Positions 1 through 6,599 of a stretch of 7,110 nucleotides of DNA are shown here, piece by piece. The DNA comes from Bacteroidia bacterium. GTDB lineage: Bacteria > Bacteroidota > Bacteroidia > Flavobacteriales > Flavobacteriaceae. The position numbers and the translations under genes are program-made. How positions within the stretch are numbered: the stretch's first letter is position 1; each line of letters starts with the position of its first letter. Under the pieces are notes generated by a model. That model saw nothing but the letters and a program-made list of their open reading frames with translations, was not told where the DNA came from and did no database searches. The stretch is taken from the NCBI GenBank assembly GCA_030429325.1, contig JAUICT010000097.1:1-7110 (forward strand), given 5' to 3'.

Positions 1-14
1 TTTGAAATTAGAGA

Positions 15-539
15 TTATGCTCGATTTACCCTAAAAATATGGACTGGATTATCTTTATATGAAGTTGTTTTGTCCAATAACATGCCGTTCTTTAGAGCTA
101 CTTTTTGCGAGGGAACATTATCTACATGGATAATGGATATTAAGGAATTGGCATAGTTTTGTTCAAACGCATATTCCTTGCATTTTTGGGCAGCTTCAAA
201 AGCAAATCCCCGTAACCAAAACTTTGGCAATACAGAATATCCTATTTCCAGTTCCTCGGTATTGTCCACAGTTTGAACAAGAAGGCCACAGATACCTACC
301 AGTTGCCCGCTTTCCTTTAGAATTAGGGCGTTCATGCCGCCCAAATCGTTTTCATAGCGTTCAAAAATACGGTCAAATTGTGCTTGGCATGCTTCTATGG
401 GATTTTCCGGCAACCCTTCCCAAAATTGAGTAGATTTTGGTTCACGGTAAAAGGGCAGCCAATCATTAAAATCTGACGGTTGTATATTGCGAAACAGCAA
501 TCGTTCTGTAGTTTGACCTTCTAGCAGATATTTGGACAT
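15..539 (-). CDS. GNAT family N-acetyltransferase (RimJ/RimL-like)
   Basis: A 174-residue cytoplasmic protein predicted to transfer an acetyl group from acetyl-CoA to an amine; the substrate is unknown. The RimJ/RimL-type GNAT layout is visible. TERLLFR (residues 11-17) is the usual first strand. VGICGLL (81-87) and the ELEIGY strand (96-101) lead into the acetyl-CoA pyrophosphate loop WLRGFA (108-113), followed by a helix containing EAA. Motif B is HVDNVPSQKVALKNGM (138-153), with the typical Asn, Ser and Lys-Asn-Gly-Met. Length is normal for the family. The ATG directly abuts the TAA of the upstream DUF192 gene, so it is probably the last gene of an lgt-led operon and translationally coupled. 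Only 14 bases lie downstream in the window, so a terminator cannot be judged. The family is secure; whether it acts on ribosomal proteins, other proteins or a small molecule cannot be told. Confidence 0.9.
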   Translation of the reverse strand: MSKYLLEGQTTERLLFRNIQPSDFNDWLPFYREPKSTQFWEGLPENPIEACQAQFDRIFERYENDLGGMNALILKESGQLVGICGLLVQTVDNTEELEIGYSVLPKFWLRGFAFEAAQKCKEYAFEQNYANSLISIIHVDNVPSQKVALKNGMLLDKTTSYKDNPVHIFRVNRA

Positions 540-1019
540 TTAGTTTTTGGTAAAGGTAATGCTGTCTCCCACCTGCAACCCAAACTTATCTGAAAGACCA
601 GCATTTATTTCCAAAACATATTTAATGGGTACTTTGGAAGAGAGACTGGTTTCATCATTAGGTTGGGCATTTTTTTGAAAACTGGCAATTTTTTGGTTTT
701 CCCCAATGTAAATGATATCCAGAGGAATCAAGGTGTTCTTCATGTAAAAATAGTGCATGGACACATCTGGAAAGATAAAGAGCATCCCTTGATTTTTTTC
801 CATGGATTCCCTATACATAAGACCTGTTTGGGTCTCGTAGTCGGTTTCGGCTATTTCTATATCAAACTCCACCAGTAGCGAGTCTGTTTGAGATTGAAGA
901 ATATTCAGGCTTCCTTCCTTTTTGAATTTAATGGTCTCTGTCTTTATTTCCTTATTATTTTCTGTCTTGCATGAGGCCAAGATAAAAACCAAGAGGATTA
1001 TGGATGATTTAAGGTACAT
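540..1019 (-). CDS. DUF192 domain-containing lipoprotein
   Basis: A 159-residue predicted lipoprotein of the DUF192 (COG1430) family, whose biochemical role is not established. The N-terminus MYLKSSIILLVFILASC is a classic signal peptide with lipobox LASC, so Cys17 should be lipidated after cleavage. The DUF192 core runs from about residue 50 to 155. Its hallmarks are GLMYR (66-70), GMLFIF (78-83), MKNTLIPLDIIY (93-104), KYVLEINAG (133-141) and a final VGD (150-152). A longer reading frame opens at 1067, but that start would overlap lgt by 44 bases and place 16 residues before the signal peptide. The start at 1019, four bases after the lgt stop, is therefore preferred. The neighbour lgt encodes the enzyme that would lipidate this protein. 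The TAA stop is immediately followed by the ATG of the GNAT gene. The family call is confident; the function is unknown. Confidence 0.92.
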   Translation of the reverse strand: MYLKSSIILLVFILASCKTENNKEIKTETIKFKKEGSLNILQSQTDSLLVEFDIEIAETDYETQTGLMYRESMEKNQGMLFIFPDVSMHYFYMKNTLIPLDIIYIGENQKIASFQKNAQPNDETSLSSKVPIKYVLEINAGLSDKFGLQVGDSITFTKN

Positions 1020-1023
1020 GGAA

Positions 1024-1986
1024 TCAGTCTTTTTCTGGAAGGGGTTTGTACATAAAGAAAAGTCCAATTATGATCATAGGGATGCTCAACCACTGGCCGG
1101 TGGACAAAAGGCCCAGAGTATCCTCAAAACCTCCCTGACTTTTCTTAAAGAATTCCACAACAAACCGAACCACAAATAAAAGTACCATAAAGAGCCCAAA
1201 AAGATAACCGGGCCTATCTTTTTTGTCCGTTTTCCAATATAGCTGGTGCAGTACCACGAACACAAAAATATAGCAAATGCCTTCGTACAATTGTGCGGGG
1301 TGCCTAAACGGAATGGATTCTAGAAGGTTGGCAAAATCGGGATTGTGTTCAATGGCTTTGTAAGCGGCATTTTCAGTCTTTTCATGGGTCAGGGCCATGG
1401 CTCTGTATGATGGCATATCATCGGAGTCCCTTATAAAACGTGTCGCTAAAAAATAGGATTTGTCAACAATTTTCCCGTTGATTTCAGAGTTGAAAAAATT
1501 TCCAAACCGCACAAAACTCGCTCCAATGGCCGAAGGAATTACCAATCGGTCCAATAACCAAAGCATTTTTATGTCTTCCCATTTTCTGCAGTAGAGCCAT
1601 ACTCCGATAACGGCAGCAATAGTGGCTCCATGACTGGCCAATCCCGTGAAACCGGTAAACTCATATCCATTGATGAATCCAAACAAAGAACTATTGGCAC
1701 TTTCGCGAATGGGCAAAAGAATTTCAATCAAGTGATTTTTGTAGTAAGACCAATCATAAAAGAAGACATGACCCAGACGGGCACCGAGCATAATGGAGAC
1801 TACGGTGTATATAAAAAGTGAGTCCAATTTTTCCATGGACTTTTTTTCGTTCTCAAATATCCGTTTCATGATAAACCAACCCGCAACAAAGGCAGCTATC
1901 CAGAGCAGATTATAATATTTTATTTGAATGAACCCTATTTTGAACAAAGTTCCCTCCGGATTCCAATTAAAACCAAGAAAATACAT
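1024..1986 (-). CDS. lgt: Prolipoprotein diacylglyceryl transferase Lgt
   Basis: A 320-residue inner-membrane enzyme for the first step of lipoprotein maturation: it transfers diacylglyceryl from phosphatidylglycerol to the lipobox cysteine. Several hydrophobic segments are visible, near residues 26-40, 56-77, 118-134, 238-250, 261-280 and 300-313. Family motifs appear in order: KYYNLLW near the N-terminus (23-29), GARLGHVFFYDW (68-79), SHGA (118-121), the signature RFGNFFNSEING (160-171), RHPAQLYE (228-235), and RFVVEFF (274-280) followed by LSTGQWLSIPM. The signature Arg, Asn and Glu and the later conserved Arg are present. The position after the conserved His-Gly is Ala where many homologues have Gly. 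Length is slightly above the roughly 290 residues of the E. coli enzyme, and about 55 residues lie between the signature and the HPAQLYE motif. It leads an apparent operon with the DUF192 lipoprotein and the GNAT gene. No convincing promoter was seen upstream, only a weak TATATTAG at 2003-2010 on the minus strand. Confidence 0.97.
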   Translation of the reverse strand: MYFLGFNWNPEGTLFKIGFIQIKYYNLLWIAAFVAGWFIMKRIFENEKKSMEKLDSLFIYTVVSIMLGARLGHVFFYDWSYYKNHLIEILLPIRESANSSLFGFINGYEFTGFTGLASHGATIAAVIGVWLYCRKWEDIKMLWLLDRLVIPSAIGASFVRFGNFFNSEINGKIVDKSYFLATRFIRDSDDMPSYRAMALTHEKTENAAYKAIEHNPDFANLLESIPFRHPAQLYEGICYIFVFVVLHQLYWKTDKKDRPGYLFGLFMVLLFVVRFVVEFFKKSQGGFEDTLGLLSTGQWLSIPMIIIGLFFMYKPLPEKD

Positions 1987-2121
1987 TGAGTTAATTTTTG
2001 GACTAATATAACTACTTTGATTGGACAGGCGAGAGGATTATTACTTTTTTGACACTTGTAACTGCAATACCCGATAAAGGTTTACACGGTTCGGGAACTT
2101 ATAGTTACCAACTGGAATGTT

Positions 2122-2349
2122 CTATGGAACAGGGTCATAACCCTTTCCACCCCAAGGGTTACAGCTAGCTATACGTTTTAAGGAAAGCCAGCCACCTTTA
2201 AATAAACCATGTTTTTTAAGTGCCTCAAGCGTGTATTGTGAACAGGTGGGGGAATAACGACATGTAGCTGGCAGATATGGTGAAATGAGCAATTGATAGG
2301 CTCGTACCAGCAGTACAAAGGGGGCGATTAAAATTCTTTTTATCGACAT
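2122..2349 (-). CDS. yidD: Membrane protein insertion efficiency factor YidD
   Basis: A 75-residue protein of the YidD (DUF37, PF01809) family. The family is membrane-associated through an amphipathic N-terminus and assists YidC/Sec-dependent insertion of inner-membrane proteins. Nearly the whole family consensus is present: YQLLISPYLPATCRYSPTCS (residues 18-37), then an HG..GGWL.LKRI segment, and the C-terminal CNPWGGKGYDPVP (63-75). The conserved cysteines are at 30, 36 and 63. The length is typical. The ATG lies 19 bases after the cysS stop, so co-transcription with folE and cysS is likely. In many bacteria yidD sits between rnpA and yidC; here it is in a different neighbourhood, followed after 135 bases by lgt, another envelope-biogenesis gene. 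Confidence 0.96.
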   Translation of the reverse strand: MSIKRILIAPFVLLVRAYQLLISPYLPATCRYSPTCSQYTLEALKKHGLFKGGWLSLKRIASCNPWGGKGYDPVP

Positions 2350-2368
2350 TGTATCCGTTTCTGCGGAC

Positions 2369-3850
2369 TTAACCTATGCTGAAGGTGGTACCGTCCTTTC
2401 CATCCTTTAGCTGAATGCCCAAAGCGGTCAATTCGTCCCTAATTTTGTCCGAAGTGACAAAATCTTTGTTGGCCCTCGCTTCATTACGAAGTTCAATCAG
2501 TAATTCCATGACACCGTTCAAAGCGTTGGAATCATTTTGACCCATGGATTGGTTCTCAATGCCCAAAACATCATAAACAAAACTGTTCATGGTGGATAAA
2601 AGTAACGTTTTGTCCTCTTGCGTGATGGCTTCCTTTTCTTCCTTAATCAAGTTGACGTGCTTTACGGCATCAAAAAGATGTGCAATCAAGATAGGGGTAT
2701 TGAAATCATCATTCATGGCATCATAGCATTTTTGCCTCCATGCTTCAACATCAAAATCAGACGATTTGCCAGTTTTTAATCCATCCAAACAATTCAGGGT
2801 ATCCATCAATCGGTTGTATCCCTTTTCCGAAGCCTGGAGCGCATCATCACTAAGGTCCAAAATACTGGTGTAGTGTGCCTGCATCATAAAAAAGCGTACC
2901 ACGGCAGGGGAATAGGCCTTGCTCAGGATATCATTGTTGCCGCTGATGATCTCTGAGGGATAAATATTGTTGCCTGTGGATTTGGACATTTTTTTTCCGT
3001 TGAGGGTAAGCATATTGGCATGAAGCCAATATTTTACAGGAGATTTTCCTGTGCTGGCCTCGGCCTGCGCAATTTCGCATTCATGGTGAGGAAATTTTAA
3101 ATCCATTCCGCCGCCGTGAATATCAAAGGTCTCCCCCAAATATTTGGTGCTCATGGCGGTGCATTCCAAATGCCAGCCTGGGAAACCATCGCCCCAAGGT
3201 GAAGGCCAGCGCATAATGTGTTGTGGCTCTGCCTTTTTCCACAATGCAAAATCCTGCGGATTTTGTTTTTCATCCTGGGCGGTAAGTTCACGGGTGTTGG
3301 CGATCATATCCTCCAGTTTCCTTCCGCTCAGTTTTCCGTATTCATGATCGTGGTTGAACTTGACCACATCAAAATATACAGAACCGTTGACTTCATAAGC
3401 AAATCCTTTCTCCAGGATATCCTTGATAATCTCTATCTGCTCAATAATGTGCCCTGTTGCTGTGGGCTCTATGCTTGGAGGCAATAGGTTGAATTGTTGC
3501 AGGGTGTTATGGAAATCCACGGTGTAGCGTTGTACCACTTCCATGGGTTCAATCTGCTCCAACTTGGCCTTTTTGGCAATTTTGTCCTCTCCGTCATCGG
3601 CATCGTTTTCCAAATGTCCGGCATCGGTAATATTTCGTACATAGCGAACCTTATACCCCAAATGTTTGAAGTACCTGAAAATCATATCAAAGGACATGAA
3701 AGTACGGCAATTGCCCAAGTGCACATTGCTATACACCGTGGGGCCGCAGACATACATGCCCACATGGCCTTCGTTTATAGGTTGAAAAACCTCTTTTTTT
3801 CCAGAAAGTGAATTGTGTACTTTTAGATTTTGGTCTTTATAAAGTTGCAT
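2369..3850 (-). CDS. cysS: Cysteinyl-tRNA synthetase
   Basis: A 493-residue class I aminoacyl-tRNA synthetase that charges tRNA-Cys with cysteine, using ATP, in the cytoplasm. The N-terminal catalytic domain holds CGPTVYSNVHLGNCRTF (residues 35-51), where HLGN is the family's HIGH-type ATP motif. KKMSKSTGN (286-294) is the second signature. Expected zinc ligands are all present: Cys35, Cys230 (in GWHLECTAM), and His255 and Glu259 (in FPHHECEIAQ). The 25-residue spacing from Cys230 to His255 matches the spacing I recall for the E. coli enzyme. The C-terminal helical and anticodon-binding region ends with an LRNEARANKDFVTSDKIRDE segment (452-471) and a short GIQLKDGKDGTTF tail, as usual. The start is a conventional MQLYKDQ beginning 15 bases after the folE stop, so it is very likely transcribed with folE. 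The protein is full length and nothing is broken. Confidence 0.98.
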   Translation of the reverse strand: MQLYKDQNLKVHNSLSGKKEVFQPINEGHVGMYVCGPTVYSNVHLGNCRTFMSFDMIFRYFKHLGYKVRYVRNITDAGHLENDADDGEDKIAKKAKLEQIEPMEVVQRYTVDFHNTLQQFNLLPPSIEPTATGHIIEQIEIIKDILEKGFAYEVNGSVYFDVVKFNHDHEYGKLSGRKLEDMIANTRELTAQDEKQNPQDFALWKKAEPQHIMRWPSPWGDGFPGWHLECTAMSTKYLGETFDIHGGGMDLKFPHHECEIAQAEASTGKSPVKYWLHANMLTLNGKKMSKSTGNNIYPSEIISGNNDILSKAYSPAVVRFFMMQAHYTSILDLSDDALQASEKGYNRLMDTLNCLDGLKTGKSSDFDVEAWRQKCYDAMNDDFNTPILIAHLFDAVKHVNLIKEEKEAITQEDKTLLLSTMNSFVYDVLGIENQSMGQNDSNALNGVMELLIELRNEARANKDFVTSDKIRDELTALGIQLKDGKDGTTFSIG

Positions 3851-3865
3851 TTAAAAAAAGTAGGA

Positions 3866-4546
3866 TTAAAAGTCGGTATCCAGGTTGATGTAATCCAAAA
3901 ATTCCCGTCTTACAGCTTCATCTTTAAATTTTCCGCCGTATTCAGAAGTTACCGTGCTGCTTTCAATATCACGGATTCCCCTTGAATTTACGCAAAGATG
4001 CTTTGCATCAATAACACAGGCCACATCTTCGGTGCCCAGCACCCGTTGCATTTCCTTTACAATTTGGATGTTCAAGCGTTCCTGCACTTGAGGGCGTTTG
4101 GCGTAATAGTCCACAATACGGTTCATTTTGGAAAGCCCAACCACAGTACCGTTGGAAATATAGGCAATATGCGCCCGTCCCACTATGGGCAACAAGTGAT
4201 GCTCACAGGTAGAGTAAAGAACAATGTTCTTCTCTACCAACATTTCACCATACTTGTATTTGTTCTTGAATGTGGAGGATTCGGGTTTTCTCTTGGGATG
4301 CAGTCCGCCAAAAACTTCCTTGACGTACATCTTGGCCACTCTTTTAGGTGTTCCGGCCAGGCTGTCATCATCCAAATCAAGGCCGAGCGTCAACATAATT
4401 TCACGTACACTTTTCTGTATCCGTTCAATTTTTTCTTCATCGCTCAATACAAAAGCATCCTCCCTCATAGGGGTTTCGGTTGAAGAGCCAACATGATCGT
4501 TGCCCCTGTCTTCATACTGTTCTTCCAATGCCTGCTCTATTTTCAT
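3866..4546 (-). CDS. folE: GTP cyclohydrolase I (FolE type)
   Basis: A 226-residue cytoplasmic enzyme that converts GTP to 7,8-dihydroneopterin triphosphate, the entry step to folate and other pterins. It is the zinc-dependent FolE (type IA) class. Zinc ligands are Cys114 and His117 in CEHHLLP (114-120) and Cys185 in KHLCVNSRGI (182-191). RPQVQERL (151-158) is the conserved stretch carrying the catalytic-site Gln/Glu, and LAGTPKRVAKMY (63-74) is the usual N-terminal helix motif. About 35 acidic or polar N-terminal residues precede the domain, a normal variable extension. It is first in the minus-strand run, with cysS 15 bases downstream. A perfect Bacteroidota -7 box (TATCTTTG) lies 19 bases before the ATG, giving a predicted 5' leader of only about a dozen bases. 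Pathway partners such as folK, folP or a 6-pyruvoyltetrahydropterin synthase gene are not in the window. Confidence 0.98.
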   Translation of the reverse strand: MKIEQALEEQYEDRGNDHVGSSTETPMREDAFVLSDEEKIERIQKSVREIMLTLGLDLDDDSLAGTPKRVAKMYVKEVFGGLHPKRKPESSTFKNKYKYGEMLVEKNIVLYSTCEHHLLPIVGRAHIAYISNGTVVGLSKMNRIVDYYAKRPQVQERLNIQIVKEMQRVLGTEDVACVIDAKHLCVNSRGIRDIESSTVTSEYGGKFKDEAVRREFLDYINLDTDF

Positions 4547-4565
4547 TGCTGTTTCTTCAAGAAAG

Positions 4566-4573
4566 CAAAGATA
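4566..4573 (-). promoter_or_regulatory. -7 box of the folE promoter
   Basis: On the minus strand these bases read TATCTTTG, an exact match to the Bacteroidota/Flavobacterium -7 consensus TAnnTTTG. It ends 19 bases upstream of the folE ATG, which would place the transcription start about 10-13 bases before the start codon. No perfect TTG -33 element is found at the expected distance; the nearest is TTA at about 17 bases (4591-4593 on the plus strand). The call rests on the -7 match and its position. Confidence 0.6.
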
Positions 4574-4610
4574 TACATTAATGGACTATTTAACATCTGA
4601 TAGCGGGGGT

Positions 4611-4633
4611 TTGACAACATAAATTATTGTTAA
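4611..4633. repeat. Imperfect dyad in the divergent folE/adhesin intergenic region
   Basis: TTGACAA (4611-4617) and TTGTTAA (4627-4633) form inverted 7-base arms with one mismatch (a G opposite T) around a 9-base AT-rich centre. It overlaps the proposed -33 element of the plus-strand gene and lies upstream of the folE promoter. It could be an operator half-site pair, but the region is AT-rich and a chance origin is quite possible. Confidence 0.3.
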
Positions 4634-4655
4634 GGAAAGGGACTTTCTACTTTTA
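4627..4655 (+). promoter_or_regulatory. Candidate promoter of the T9SS adhesin gene
   Basis: TTG at 4627-4629 is followed after 18 bases by TACTTTTA at 4648-4655, one mismatch from the TAnnTTTG -7 consensus of Bacteroidota. The spacing is within the range reported for this promoter type. The -7 box ends 24 bases before the ATG at 4680. An E. coli-like TATAAT is also present (4654-4659) but has no matching -35. The region is AT-rich, so a chance match is possible. Confidence 0.4.
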
Positions 4656-4679
4656 TAATGCCCAAACCTACAGTCTTTT

Positions 4680-6482
4680 ATGGTGAAATCGGTTTTAAAA
4701 GCTTTATTGTGTACCCTTGTTTGGCAGTTTGGTTATACCCAAGTATCACCAGATTGTGCCACTGTTGTTCCCATTTGTAACAACACACCGATTAATGGGG
4801 GAACCAATGGTTTTGGTGTTGATGATTTCTACGGGGCTGCTTCCAGTGGTTGTTTGGAACAGACCACTTCCGGTACCATAGAATCCAACTCTGCATGGTA
4901 TCGCTTTCGCACCGGGGCATCAGGACAACTGGGATTCAATATTGGGCACAATAGTTCCGAAGACTGGGATTTTGCACTCTACCAAGCCAGTGATTGCAGT
5001 GCATTGGGTGAGCCTATTCGATGTAATTTTTTTGATAACAGTGATTCCAAAAGGTTTATTGGCGTAGGGGAAGATCCTACAGGTGATGGGGAATCCGTTC
5101 ATTATGAAGATTGGCTTCAGGTAGAGCCGGGACAGGATTATTACCTCTTTATCAATAATTTTAGCAATGTCAATTCCGGGTTTTCCATACAGTTTACAGG
5201 TGATATTTGGTTAACCAACCCCAATGATGCACTTGACTGTTCCATAATCAACAACCTTTTGGGGCCTCCAATTGCCGCATGTGAAGGTGATACTGTAGTT
5301 TTGGACGCTACTACTTCTGGTGCGGTAGGATATGAGTGGTATAGTGATACAGGCAGCGGATTTCAATTAATTTCAGGAGCTAATGCTTCAACCTATACCG
5401 CGCCAGATTCTGCACAATACCGGGTTGTGGTCGCTACTGGTACGGGCACTATCATAAGCGATGTACAAGTGGGATTCAACGCCAGCCCCGTCACTGGAAC
5501 CCTGACAGATGCAGTTTATTGCCATACACCAAATACCACTTTTGATTTATCAACAAAAGACATAGAAGCTTTGGGAAACCAAAATCCTAATGAATTTATA
5601 GTGAGCTACCATAGTTCGCAGTCCGATGCGGATAGAGGAATAAGCCCACTGCCTAAGGAATATGAAAAAAGCCCGGGGCAAGAGACCATTTATGTGCGGA
5701 CCACTTCATTGGCCAATCCAAATTGTTATGATGCATCCGAGAGTTTTCTGTTGGATGCCATTGAGGTTCCTGAGCTGACCTTTTCGGAACAAATGGTGAT
5801 TTGTGAAGGAACCGGTGCTATTACCATTGGGGAAACCATGCCCAATCCTAACTACACCTATCAATGGAGTACAGGTGAGCAAAGTCCAAGTATTATGGTT
5901 TCCGAAGAAGGTGAATATACTGTTACTGTGACCCATGCCTCCAGTGGTTCGTCTTGCGAGGCAACAAAAACCATTACGGTGAACATTTCAGAATTACCAG
6001 TGATAACCGATGTTGAAATTGATGATTTTAAACCGAGAAATACGGTGAGAATCATCACTGAGAGCAATACCGAATTGGAATACCGATTGGATGATGGGGA
6101 TTTTCAGTCCAGCAACACTTTTGAAGATGTGCTTCCGGGAAGTCACGAGGTTACTATGCGGGACATCCATGGCTGTGGAGAGGTCAGGGAGAATATTGTG
6201 GTTGTGGGCTATTTGGCCAGTTTTTCACCCAATGGGGACGTGCTCAATGAAAGATGGCAAATAGAAGGGCTTTCAGAATTGAACTCTCCAGTGGTCACTA
6301 TCTTTGACCGTTATGGTAAAATGATCAAGCAAATGACTGAATTGGATGCTGGCTGGGATGGAAATCTAAATGGAAAGCCACTTCCTTCCACAGATTATTG
6401 GTTTAAATTATCGTATGTTGATGCGAATGGCAATAGGGTAAATGCCAAATATCTCCAAAGTCATTTTTCCTTGAAGCGTTAA
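4680..6482 (+). CDS. Secreted multidomain protein with T9SS type B sorting domain (gliding motility-associated C-terminal domain)
   Basis: A 600-residue protein predicted to be exported by Sec, then carried across the outer membrane by the type IX secretion system to the cell surface or medium. A signal peptide covers residues 1-20 (hydrophobic ALLCTLVWQFGYT, probable cleavage before Gln21). Residues 22-177 form an N-terminal module with Cys26, 33, 58, 106 and 115 and motifs SAWYRFRTG (71-79), DWDFALY (95-101) and EPIRCN (111-116); I cannot name its function. About 195-265 is Ig-like (EWYSDTGSGFQLISGA). About 275-365 matches a module common in Bacteroidota adhesins (TFDLSTKDIEALGNQNP, TIYVRTTSLANPNCY). 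About 370-438 is a second Ig-like module (YQWSTGE, GEYTVTV). About 440-510 resembles SprB-type repeats. Residues 513-600 are the type B sorting domain: FSPNGD, IFDRYGKMIKQM, GWDGNLNGKPLPSTDYWF, and final HFSLKR. No catalytic motif is seen; adhesion or surface binding is an inference. A paralogue starts 117 bases downstream. Confidence 0.93.
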   Translation: MVKSVLKALLCTLVWQFGYTQVSPDCATVVPICNNTPINGGTNGFGVDDFYGAASSGCLEQTTSGTIESNSAWYRFRTGASGQLGFNIGHNSSEDWDFALYQASDCSALGEPIRCNFFDNSDSKRFIGVGEDPTGDGESVHYEDWLQVEPGQDYYLFINNFSNVNSGFSIQFTGDIWLTNPNDALDCSIINNLLGPPIAACEGDTVVLDATTSGAVGYEWYSDTGSGFQLISGANASTYTAPDSAQYRVVVATGTGTIISDVQVGFNASPVTGTLTDAVYCHTPNTTFDLSTKDIEALGNQNPNEFIVSYHSSQSDADRGISPLPKEYEKSPGQETIYVRTTSLANPNCYDASESFLLDAIEVPELTFSEQMVICEGTGAITIGETMPNPNYTYQWSTGEQSPSIMVSEEGEYTVTVTHASSGSSCEATKTITVNISELPVITDVEIDDFKPRNTVRIITESNTELEYRLDDGDFQSSNTFEDVLPGSHEVTMRDIHGCGEVRENIVVVGYLASFSPNGDVLNERWQIEGLSELNSPVVTIFDRYGKMIKQMTELDAGWDGNLNGKPLPSTDYWFKLSYVDANGNRVNAKYLQSHFSLKR

Positions 6483-6495
6483 CTTGAAAACGCAT

Positions 6496-6527
6496 TTCAT
6501 CGATTAACAGCATATTTTTTCGATGAA
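6496..6527. repeat. Perfect 8-base inverted repeat downstream of the T9SS adhesin gene
   Basis: TTCATCGA (6496-6503) and TCGATGAA (6520-6527) are exact inverted copies separated by 16 bases. The structure begins 14 bases after the stop codon at 6482. There is no T-run after the second arm; the only T-run (6515-6520) lies in the loop and the start of that arm. It is therefore not a standard intrinsic terminator, although it may form an RNA stem at the transcript end. Confidence 0.4.
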
Positions 6528-6557
6528 CAAATACTAAAAGGGTACCATATGGAGTTA

Positions 6558-6584
6558 TAGAGGTTATATATAGAATAACCTTTA
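6558..6584. repeat. Stem-loop in the leader of the second T9SS paralogue
   Basis: Arms 6558-6567 (TAGAGGTTAT) and 6575-6584 (ATAACCTTTA) pair over ten positions, one of them G-U in RNA, with a 7-base loop. The core AGGTTAT/ATAACCT is exact. It ends 15 bases before the ATG at 6600. With no T-run after it, a terminator is unlikely; a leader stem affecting translation or mRNA stability, or a protein-binding dyad, would fit the position. No TAnnTTTG box was found in this spacer. Confidence 0.4.
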
Positions 6585-6599
6585 GCCCCAAAAAATTCT

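Noticed and set aside
1020..1067. Longer start for the DUF192 protein at 1067
   Set aside because: It would overlap lgt and put a 16-residue polar tail before a textbook lipoprotein signal peptide. The ATG at 1019 fits better.
1987..2121. Small gene or structured RNA in the yidD-lgt gap
   Set aside because: No open frame of useful length, no tRNA-like or strong stem structure, and no TAnnTTTG box were seen on the minus strand.
2118..2131. Small hairpin TGTTC-tatg-GAACA at the yidD stop codon as a terminator
   Set aside because: The stem is only five base pairs, overlaps the coding end and is not followed by a T-run on the minus strand. It is too weak to call.
3998..4483. A 161-codon open frame on the plus strand, antisense to folE
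   Set aside because: The minus strand encodes a full, motif-complete FolE across this span. The antisense translation shows no recognisable domain and looks like a codon-bias shadow.
4611..4659. E. coli-type promoter TTGACA ... TATAAT upstream of the adhesin gene
   Set aside because: The two hexamers are separated by 37 bases, far too many for a sigma-70 promoter. A Bacteroidota-type promoter is more plausible here.
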